From: Balneola sp. EhC07
GTDB lineage: Bacteria; Bacteroidota; Rhodothermia; Balneolales; Balneolaceae
Assembly: GCF_001650905.1 (NCBI RefSeq)
Contig: NZ_LXYG01000020.1
Coordinates: 62,001 to 126,000 of the forward strand
Length of the DNA: 64,000 nt
Direction: 5' to 3'
The translations under genes were made by a program, and so were the position numbers. The notes beneath the pieces are model-generated. The model was not told the DNA's origin and searched no databases. It worked only from the letters and a program-made list of their open reading frames with translations. Positions 56,801-64,000 of this stretch are shown one piece after another. How positions within the stretch are numbered: position 1 is the stretch's first letter; each line of letters starts with the position of its first letter.

Positions 56801-57734
56801 CTTTTAGTTGAAGTTCTTTTATCTTTTTTGAACTATACAGTATCTCATTACTCCCGTTCAATACATATGCATAATTCTCTGAAAGTAGTAGTTTATTTCC
56901 GTCTTTCATCTCTTCAACAGACATATAAAAACGTGAGTTATCATATTCGGGAAGAGAGACATCCCATTTCTCCCATTTTTCATTCACTCCTTTTTTTATG
57001 AAAATACCAACTAAAGTAACCGCCCAATAAGTTGAATCTTTAAATTTTTCTATTTGTAAGATCAAGCCATTTAATCCATCAATAAAACCAGGGTCTTTGT
57101 TGAATGATGTTCCATCAAATACTACATACCCAAAAGGTTCAACTTCCAGGTACATTTTATCATCCACAATATGGGTCATATTGAGCAACAGACGAGGATA
57201 TTCCGAACTTATCTCTGAAACACTTTTCCCCAATACTTCAGCAAGTATCTCCCTTTCATTAATTGCCTTCACAGACTTTCCATCCCAAATATACTTGTCA
57301 TGAAATGTACTCAGCACAAGTTTTTCATCAATATTGAACAATCCTATTATCTGATTCTGAATCTTGACAGAATCGCCGAGTATTTTCTTCATCGAGACAA
57401 ATTCCCATACACTTCTGCTTGTTTTTTCAATTACACCGAAATCGTTGTCCATGCCAAGCCATACTTTATCTTGGTATTCTGTGTAGGTGAGAACATTTTT
57501 TCCGATCAGATTATCGACTTTATTCCACTGACCGCCATCGTAAATTCTTGTATAACCTGTTCCTGTAATCAGGAGTTGTTTATTTGAGAGCTCCATAATT
57601 CCGGAAAAAGGAGTAAACCAATCTGGTGAAAGGTATTCGTAAGGAGAAATAGTGGTCTGCTGAGAATATAACCCGGTTGTATTTCCCACAAATACAAACC
57701 CAAAAAAAATTGCCACACATATTTTAATATTCAT
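53829..57734 (-). CDS. HTCS-type hybrid two-component regulator: propeller, Y_Y_Y, HisKA, HATPase, REC, AraC HTH
   Basis: 1301 residues from the ATG at 57732-57734; a TTG two codons earlier is less likely. Signal peptide about 1-25 (LYSQ); a degenerate propeller region 30-640 with few recognisable Reg_prop blades; Y_Y_Y about 650-735 (FRIKVNDDEWSDWQ); membrane helix about 742-765; HisKA with His in SHELKTPL near 801; HATPase near 910-1025 (NLVSNAVKF, DSGTGI); REC near 1055-1170 (VLEDNRDM, Asp in ILSDVMMPQM, YVQKPF); AraC HTH near 1205-1300 (SRSSLYRFLKISTG, VGFKTSAYFSKIYKE). In Bacteroidota, proteins of this build sense periplasmic oligosaccharides and switch on adjacent loci. It is immediately upstream of giant 3, whose promoter has the direct-repeat element, and it is the obvious regulator candidate. 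Confidence 0.94.
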   Translation of the reverse strand: MNIKICVAIFFGFVFVGNTTGLYSQQTTISPYEYLSPDWFTPFSGIMELSNKQLLITGTGYTRIYDGGQWNKVDNLIGKNVLTYTEYQDKVWLGMDNDFGVIEKTSRSVWEFVSMKKILGDSVKIQNQIIGLFNIDEKLVLSTFHDKYIWDGKSVKAINEREILAEVLGKSVSEISSEYPRLLLNMTHIVDDKMYLEVEPFGYVVFDGTSFNKDPGFIDGLNGLILQIEKFKDSTYWAVTLVGIFIKKGVNEKWEKWDVSLPEYDNSRFYMSVEEMKDGNKLLLSENYAYVLNGSNEILYSSKKIKELQLKESYIGSTITSDGTVWLIDDTGILKLYPEMPFQTHELSAYTQSGLGQMFVWDENDLVLSGFSGPIKITDQDTIYYEPGIGAAIGVYSHKGQLYFPFEYQLLEYDGEEKKSDSELSFRINSFIPVDDLDDTFFIGMEGGFGRLQRNENGEWVQGLIVKDESYAVVVNLLSSQNKKWIGATSGGIIFEIRQKENSFSVVEVANLNELFGVSEVIGFEIVDNRYTVLTSNEAFSSSIDNPSFWSRDKRFEIVFSNIIVEGIQVINDCVYLFGFDSWSGKIWEYKDKNFSRIPVNAGSFFYEVASSPSNELMIAGSKNLMQSETVEELKQWYQKQNIELIRWIKGSPESDSNEKISFSSSESNIQFRLGFTSNFYTQHDRFRIKVNDDEWSDWQSDSEFSFTNLKSGTYSIKAEGIDGMGMLKKATPLTFRIAPPWYLSKVSIFFYGILILLMIWWLANQIASYRNRQLELRLKAEQLEELNKIDQMKTNLLMNISHELKTPLTLTLGPLELLKEKIDQAEEKWQKPYAMARRNGRRLQELVQQILDLARLDTHALSLNQEVLEVSQFLRLIVESFESLTLQKKIKLTFEYNGDYFNAKIDRDKIQKLVTNLVSNAVKFTPEGGHIKVRLKRDNKYFILSVQDSGTGIEENRLDLIFDRFHTNHTKVIGSGEGIGIGLSITKEFVDLHNGKIHVESKIGSGTLFKVSIPVNTEDEQISKFVNESEVSTVKLNEQSNEQQLTTGKVLSYTKQDILVLEDNRDMQDYIISILEGEGFNVTLAQNGIDGKKKLALLKPKLILSDVMMPQMDGFEFAKYVRTVPEFRSIPLIMLTALSGENNRVHAFRIGVSDYVQKPFNKNELLVRIKNLLILTEERNQAREEKAETSDEMSAAVGYVEVLKQYVIENIKNLDITVEMLASEVNQSRSSLYRFLKISTGFTPAGFVKEIRLQQARLIIEEGRLQSVSEVGNSVGFKTSAYFSKIYKERFGVSPKEKMI

Positions 57735-57892
57735 TCGCAAATTAAACGATACTTTTCTGAAACCTTGAATATATTTTAATAATACACTTTAAAGTTGATT
57801 TTTTCTATTCCCTAATAACCTCATGTGGCTTTCCTGCAAATATTAACAGACCTGATATTTTTCTGACCTTTAGAATAGATTTAACCGAACAC

Positions 57893-57930
57893 AAAAAACC
57901 CTTGCTCAATTTAATGAACAAGGGTTTATA
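57893..57930 (-). terminator. Second terminator downstream of groEL
   Basis: AAACCCTTG (57896-57904) and CAAGGGTTT (57919-57927) form a 9-bp perfect stem. Read on the minus strand it is followed by TTTTTTG. Loop core TCATTAAATTG resembles the other terminators in the window. Confidence 0.75.
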
Positions 57931-58038
57931 AATTCTAATACTTGTTAATATCAATCAGACGCCCCCCTAGCCGTTAGACAGATTTTTCATTTCTCCATCA
58001 CTCAGTGAAAATCAAACTAATCACAAAAACCTGTGATC

Positions 58039-58071
58039 AAAAAAGCCCCAACCAAATTAATGACTGGGGCT
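58039..58071 (-). terminator. Terminator of the groES-groEL operon
   Basis: On the minus strand AGCCCCAGTCA pairs with TGGTTGGGGCT (11 bp, two G-U pairs), then TTTTTT. It lies 33 bp after the groEL stop. Confidence 0.9.
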
Positions 58072-58103
58072 AGAATCTTTGAATAAGATTTATGAGGGAT
58101 GAT

Positions 58104-59816
<1,713 letters not shown>

Positions 59817-59844
59817 TTAATTCTTTGTATTTGGTCTGATGTAC

Positions 59845-60132
59845 TTACGATAGGATTCCAACAATATCAGACTCACGCATAATCAGGTACTCTTCTCCGT
59901 CAAAACTTACTTCAGTACCGGCGTATTTACCGTAAAGAACTTTGTCGCCTTTCTTTACAGTCATATCAATTTTATTTCCATTTTCTACTTTTCCTGCACC
60001 TACAGCTACAACAGTACCTTGCTGTGGTTTTTCTTTAGCTGTATCCGGAATGTATAGACCAGAGCTGGTTTTTTCTTCAGCTGCGTCCGCTTGTACAAGC
60101 ACGCGATCGCCTAAAGGTTTAATACTAGCCAT
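59845..60132 (-). CDS. groS: Co-chaperonin GroES (HSP10)
   Basis: 95 residues, the normal length. It begins [10 protein letters not shown] and contains the mobile loop segment ([19 protein letters not shown]), GTVVAVGAG and the C-terminal [17 protein letters not shown]. It caps the GroEL ring. A clear Shine-Dalgarno GAGGAG (complement at 60141-60146) precedes the ATG by 8 bases. No CIRCE operator is visible upstream, so HrcA control is not supported by this sequence. Confidence 0.99.
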   Translation of the reverse strand: MASIKPLGDRVLVQADAAEEKTSSGLYIPDTAKEKPQQGTVVAVGAGKVENGNKIDMTVKKGDKVLYGKYAGTEVSFDGEEYLIMRESDIVGILS

Positions 60133-60170
60133 GTGTATGACTCCTCTTATTTTGTGTTAGTAGTTAATTT

Positions 60171-60208
60171 GAGCAAATGCTCTTTTCATTGTTTCATTGG
60201 CAACAATG
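60171..60208. promoter_or_regulatory. Inverted repeats upstream of groES
   Basis: GAGCAAATGCTC (60171-60182; 5-bp arms) is followed by CATTGTT (60187-60193) and AACAATG (60202-60208; 7-bp arms, 8-nt spacer). They lie 40-76 bp before groES. They could be heat-shock operators or chance palindromes; they are not CIRCE. Confidence 0.25.
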
Positions 60209-60224
60209 CAACTACCGTACCAAA

Positions 60225-60998
60225 TCATTCCATCATTCCGATGCTCTCCAGATGGGCTGTCAATTTTGCATAGGTGGCGGGCTTCCAGTTTTCCGGACGA
60301 AGATCAAAATCATAACCTTCGGGTTGCAAATCTCCAAGAACAGGTTTCAAAGAATTGCTGATCTTTTTTCTCCTTTGATTAAATGCTGTTCTCACTACTG
60401 TTTTTAAATTCTTGTCAGAGCAATCCATTTTTGGTTGATCAAAGGTCAATCTCAGAACCGAGCTTTGAACTTTTGGAGGTGGACTAAATGAATTTGGAGA
60501 TACATCAAACAGCATTTCAACGGAACTCATAAGTTGTGTTTGAACAGAAAGGATTCCATAAGCTTTTGTTGAAATGTCAGCTGCTAAGCGTTCTGCAACC
60601 TCTTTCTGCATCATCAAAATGGCATCTTCAAATAGATCCCGATGTTCAAGTAATGAAAAAAGGATCGGACTAGTGATGTAATAAGGAAGGTTTCCCACTA
60701 CATAAGTCTTCCCTTCTTTAGAAACCAATTCTTTCCAATCTACTTTCAAAACATCTTGTTGATGAATAGTGATTCCTTCAATTTCAGTCTCTAAAACATC
60801 GATCGCTCTTTGGTCAACTTCTATTACATGAACGTCGTCATACTTTTGAACAAGATACTTTGTTAAAGCTCCTGTTCCCGGTCCGATCTCTATTATGCGG
60901 TCTGACTTCTCTGCCTTAATAGCATCAACAATTTTATAAATGATGTTATTATCAGTTAGAAAATGTTGTCCGAGACTTTTTTTTGTTTTAAATGACAT
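60225..60998 (-). CDS. rsmA: 16S rRNA dimethyladenosine transferase RsmA (KsgA)
   Basis: 257 residues, normal for the family. It dimethylates two adjacent adenosines in the 3' terminal hairpin of 16S rRNA during 30S assembly, using S-adenosylmethionine. Seen: KSLGQHFLTDNNI at the N-terminus, SAM motif I IEIGPGTGALT near 37-47, the acidic motif VIEVDQRA near 58, and the catalytic NLPYYITSPILF near 103-114, with FSPPPKVQSSVL toward the C-terminal domain. It is upstream of groES on the same strand with a 92-bp gap, and divergent from the PgpH-type gene. Confidence 0.97.
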   Translation of the reverse strand: MSFKTKKSLGQHFLTDNNIIYKIVDAIKAEKSDRIIEIGPGTGALTKYLVQKYDDVHVIEVDQRAIDVLETEIEGITIHQQDVLKVDWKELVSKEGKTYVVGNLPYYITSPILFSLLEHRDLFEDAILMMQKEVAERLAADISTKAYGILSVQTQLMSSVEMLFDVSPNSFSPPPKVQSSVLRLTFDQPKMDCSDKNLKTVVRTAFNQRRKKISNSLKPVLGDLQPEGYDFDLRPENWKPATYAKLTAHLESIGMME

Positions 60999-61121
60999 TA
61001 AATACTTTGAAGGTTATGTTCCCAAGCAGAATTAAATTTAACAGAAGTTTTAAATCTGGAAACTATTATCTGTAAATTAACGAACGCTTGCTTTACTTGT
61101 AAGCGAAACTAAGATTTATTT

Positions 61122-63497
61122 ATGAGTTTACTTGATAAAATTGGGTTAGGACAAAAAAAGAATGATCTCGCTCCACTGATAGGTGAAAAGCTTAAAAAAG
61201 AGCAAGAGAAGTATTCTTTAAAAAGAAATCCTTATCTCAGAGCTTTTATTTTTATATGCTTTATTGGTATTTCTATTCTGTCTTTACCAAATGCTACCAT
61301 TAACTCCGGTTTAAATTATACCGTTGGGCAACCATGGAGAGCGGAAGACCTTGTTGCGCCTTATACATTTGCCATCAATAAAACCACTGAGGAGATTGAG
61401 ACGGAAGAAGAGCAAATTCGAAATACAGTTTCCCCTGTATTTAATATTAATCCGAATATTGCAATAGGTGTTCAAACCAAAATTGATTCTTTATACAGAA
61501 ACATTCAGCCTGTTATTGAGAGCTATTATAATTGGCAGGAAAGTAAACAACAAAATCTTTCCCGTAATTTTGATGACAGTGTTCGATTTGCTCAGGAATA
61601 TGCTAACGCCGAGATTCAATTAACAGAAAGTTCCTGGACCGTACTTTTTGACAGTTATTATTCTGCTCTGACAAACAATCGCCCTGTAAGTTCATTTATT
61701 GGTGTACAGGTAAAACAACGTCTCGAGTCCGTCATTGAAACTTTGATGAATGATGGAATCATAAACAGGACCAAAGCCAGTATCGATCAAAACGAAATTG
61801 TAATACGTGATGTGGTAAACAGTACAGAGAGAATAGCTACCAAGACCAGAGTCCGTGACCTCCGTGAAGCAAATGAATATGCTCAATTTCAATTAAACAG
61901 AGATTTTAATCAGGGCGTAGCTCAGCTTGGAATGGAGATGTATAATAAAGCCATTCAATCAAACTTAATTTTTAGTGAACAGGATACTCAGATAAGAATT
62001 GAAGATCAGCTTGCTCAGGTTTCACCAACCAAAGGTGCTATTGCTCAGGGACAGATGATCATCCGGAAAGGTGATATCGTAACGCAACAAAGCGCGAATG
62101 TTTTAAAAAGTCTATCTGCAAGCAGATCTCAAAATGCCTCTGTTGTTGAAAAATGGCTCCGGTTTTCAGGTGGAGTGATCGCTATTTGTATGATCTCTCT
62201 TGTCTTTTTTATGTACTTGTTCTTATACAGAAGACCTATAAGCACCCATAACGGATTATTCTTTTTGGTTTTCCTTACCATGGGGCTGATCGCTTTAGCC
62301 AGTGCAATACTACTCCGTTACGATATATCAAATATCTATGTAATTCCGGTTGCCATAGCTCCCATTATTCTGACCATCATTTTTGACTCCAGAGTTGGGA
62401 TAATAGCATCGGTAACATTAGCAGCACTGATCGGTTTGGTAAATGGAAATGATTTTGAATTTACTATCGCAACTATTTGTGCCTGTAGTATGGGAGTTTT
62501 TTCAGTTAGAGATATTAAAGATCGATCTCAATTCTTCTTTACTACTCCCGGAGTTGTTTTTATCTCATACATAGTAGTGATTGGAGCTTTTTCTCTAACC
62601 AAACTGGGTGGATGGGAATCTTTCTTTAGTCAGATTCTATTTATAGGTATCAATTCGCTTTTTATCCTCTTCACTTACCCGATTATTCTTCTTTTTGAAA
62701 AACTATTCGGCATAACAACTGATTTTACCCTTCTGGAAATGAGTGATACAAACCGTCCATTGCTAAAAGAGTTAATGAACAAAGCTCCCGGCACTTTCCA
62801 TCACAGTTTACAGGTTGCTAATTTATCTGAAGCAGCAGCGGCAGCTATCAAAGCAAATTCATTGTTGTGCAGAGTGGGAGCACTTTATCACGATATCGGA
62901 AAAATGGTAAAGCCATCATACTTCGTTGAAAATCAAGGAGGCGGAACCAATGAGCACGATAAGCTAAAGCCACAAATGAGCGCCATGGTTATTAAAGCTC
63001 ACGTTAGTGAAGGTGTTAAAATGGCAGAAGAAGCCGGATTACCAAAAACCATAATCAGTTTTATAGAATCTCACCACGGCACTTCTGTTATCCGGTATTT
63101 TTATGAGAAAGCTAAAGAAGATGACAATCTGAAAGAAATGCTGAATGAAGAACAATTCAGATACGAAGGTCCGCTTCCCTCAACCAAAGAGACCGGAATT
63201 CTATTGTTAGCTGATGGAATTGAAGCTGCTTCAAGAGCGATGAAAAACCCAAACTACAGCAAGCTTGAAAATCTCGTTAATAAAATGGTTGATGACAGGG
63301 TCGCTGAAGATCAGCTAAGTCAATGCCCTTTGACTTTCAGAGACCTGAGCATTATCAAAGAAACATTTATAAACATTCTTGTTGGAGTATATCACGGACG
63401 TATTGAATATCCTGAAGAAAAGAAGGCCAAAAAGAAACTTCAAAATGAAGAAACTCCTCAAGAACAACAGGAACCTTCTGAAAACCAAGGGCAGTAG
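61122..63497 (+). CDS. PgpH/YqfF-type 7TM-HD phosphohydrolase (c-di-AMP phosphodiesterase family)
   Basis: 791 residues in the usual three-part order. One membrane helix near 40-60 is followed by a large extracytoplasmic 7TMR-HDED domain (about 60-345), then about seven membrane helices (350-530), and a cytoplasmic HD domain. Metal-binding His and His-Asp motifs are visible: TFHHSLQVANLS near 560, ALYHDIGKM near 590, NEHDKLKP near 615 and ESHHGTSVIRY near 650. The family hydrolyses c-di-AMP and so adjusts osmotic and envelope homeostasis. The C-terminus is a charged, Gln/Glu-rich tail. xerD starts 11 bp after the stop codon, which suggests one transcript. Confidence 0.92.
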   Translation: MSLLDKIGLGQKKNDLAPLIGEKLKKEQEKYSLKRNPYLRAFIFICFIGISILSLPNATINSGLNYTVGQPWRAEDLVAPYTFAINKTTEEIETEEEQIRNTVSPVFNINPNIAIGVQTKIDSLYRNIQPVIESYYNWQESKQQNLSRNFDDSVRFAQEYANAEIQLTESSWTVLFDSYYSALTNNRPVSSFIGVQVKQRLESVIETLMNDGIINRTKASIDQNEIVIRDVVNSTERIATKTRVRDLREANEYAQFQLNRDFNQGVAQLGMEMYNKAIQSNLIFSEQDTQIRIEDQLAQVSPTKGAIAQGQMIIRKGDIVTQQSANVLKSLSASRSQNASVVEKWLRFSGGVIAICMISLVFFMYLFLYRRPISTHNGLFFLVFLTMGLIALASAILLRYDISNIYVIPVAIAPIILTIIFDSRVGIIASVTLAALIGLVNGNDFEFTIATICACSMGVFSVRDIKDRSQFFFTTPGVVFISYIVVIGAFSLTKLGGWESFFSQILFIGINSLFILFTYPIILLFEKLFGITTDFTLLEMSDTNRPLLKELMNKAPGTFHHSLQVANLSEAAAAAIKANSLLCRVGALYHDIGKMVKPSYFVENQGGGTNEHDKLKPQMSAMVIKAHVSEGVKMAEEAGLPKTIISFIESHHGTSVIRYFYEKAKEDDNLKEMLNEEQFRYEGPLPSTKETGILLLADGIEAASRAMKNPNYSKLENLVNKMVDDRVAEDQLSQCPLTFRDLSIIKETFINILVGVYHGRIEYPEEKKAKKKLQNEETPQEQQEPSENQGQ

Positions 63498-63508
63498 TCA
63501 CTTAAATA

Positions 63509-64000
63509 ATGGAGAAATTCAAACAAGAAGTTGACCTTTATATACAGTTTATAAAACTCGAGAAAGGTCTCTCTGAAAACTCCATTAATTCTTATAAAAA
63601 TGATATAAGCCGTTATATTGATTATTTAGTTTTTCAAAAGAAAATCTCTGACTTAAGTGGAGTCACTCTTACTCATATAGAAGATTTTTTGGATTACCTG
63701 ATCGACACAGAATGTTTATCTACCAGTTCGCTGGCTCGTAATATTTCCAGCATCAGAAGCTTTCATGAATTTGCCACTGTTGAAGGATTCTCTAAAGCTA
63801 ATCCTGCAGAATTAATTGAACTCCCGAAAAAAGCAAAGAAACTGCCTGAAGTTCTGGATGTAGTAGAAATTGAAGCACTACTTTCATCACCAAATACAGA
63901 AAAACCTGCCGGCATCCGTGATAAAGCTATTCTGGAATGTTTATATGGAACAGGTATGCGTGTAAGCGAACTCACCGGATTAGAAATGGATCGCTTGTTT
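63509..64000 (+). CDS. xerD: Tyrosine recombinase XerD (or XerC), 3' truncated by the window
   Basis: 164 residues are visible from the ATG at 63509 to the window edge. The N-terminal SAM-like core-binding domain (about 1-95: FIKLEKGLSENSINSYKNDI, ARNISSIRSFHEF) is followed by the start of the catalytic domain. The first catalytic arginine is seen in YGTGMRVSELTGL. The enzyme resolves chromosome dimers at dif with its XerC/XerD partner. The remaining catalytic residues, including the Tyr, lie outside the window. The XerD assignment rests on general resemblance of the N-terminus; XerC is not excluded. Confidence 0.9.
   Translation, partial: MEKFKQEVDLYIQFIKLEKGLSENSINSYKNDISRYIDYLVFQKKISDLSGVTLTHIEDFLDYLIDTECLSTSSLARNISSIRSFHEFATVEGFSKANPAELIELPKKAKKLPEVLDVVEIEALLSSPNTEKPAGIRDKAILECLYGTGMRVSELTGLEMDRLF

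Larger units (their letters stand above)
57735..58103. other. 369-bp intergenic region between groEL and the HTCS gene
   Basis: No gene seen. It holds two minus-strand terminators (57893-57930 and 58039-58071) behind groEL and about 150 bp of promoter region for the HTCS regulator. I found no copy of the 40-bp element or of the direct-repeat element here. Confidence 0.6.

Noticed and set aside
3887-57734. A mobile genetic island with integrase or transposase
   Set aside because: No transposase, phage gene, tRNA or terminal repeat is visible at the borders. The xerD gene at the window end is the housekeeping recombinase type and lies outside the island.
60133-60224. CIRCE (HrcA operator) upstream of groES
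   Set aside because: The TTAGCACTC-N9-GAGTGCTAA pattern is absent; only shorter unrelated inverted repeats are seen.

Overview
The window is a chromosomal segment of an AT-rich, Gram-negative bacterium of the Bacteroidota-related groups, most likely Balneolota/Rhodothermota. The evidence is three very large surface proteins ending in a type A C-terminal domain of the type IX secretion system (T9SS) with the NPFNPST signature, small secreted proteins ending in a PID-CTERM-like sorting signal, two hybrid two-component systems with AraC output, Reg_prop/Y_Y_Y sensor kinases, and a Bacteroidota-type REP-like palindrome. There are no tRNAs, rRNAs, CRISPR arrays or transposases that I can see.

Layout. 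1-3.4 kb is ordinary chromosome: the 3' end of an S9 peptidase gene with a textbook terminator, an MFS exporter and an M28 lipoprotein peptidase. 3.4-57.7 kb is a surface-protein and signalling island. It holds giant 1 (7511 aa; BspA/DUF285, GLUG, cadherin-like, propeller-like and Ig-like repeats), giant 2 (2002 aa, GLUG) and giant 3 (about 2564 aa, GLUG). Among them lie two paralogous pairs of periplasmic-propeller sensor kinase plus LuxR-type response regulator, two stand-alone receiver proteins, two hybrid kinases with AraC domains, a C92-family amidase-like protein, and three small genes that each follow a giant gene. Two of the small genes encode an identical 35-residue PID-CTERM segment; two encode a CxxC...CxxC zinc-knuckle-like segment; one encodes both. 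57.9-64 kb is housekeeping: groEL, groES, rsmA, a PgpH-type HD phosphodiesterase and the 5' part of xerD.

How it may work together (inference). Each giant protein has a nearby small gene and nearby signalling genes. The two GLUG giants share a two-copy direct-repeat element with a 21-bp period in their upstream regions, the geometry expected for AraC-type regulators, and each lies next to an AraC-type hybrid kinase. The giant 1 half carries another element, a 40-bp motif with an invariant TAGGTA-N4-TACCTA dyad. It occurs four times, upstream of the zinc-knuckle gene, of receiver 1 plus giant 1, of receiver 2, and of sensor kinase 1, and it could be the site of the two LuxR-type regulators. 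Receiver 1 overlaps the start of giant 1, so the two are probably translated together. I propose that the island is a regulated surface-display system with a small PID-CTERM/zinc-knuckle accessory module. The function of that accessory module is unknown.
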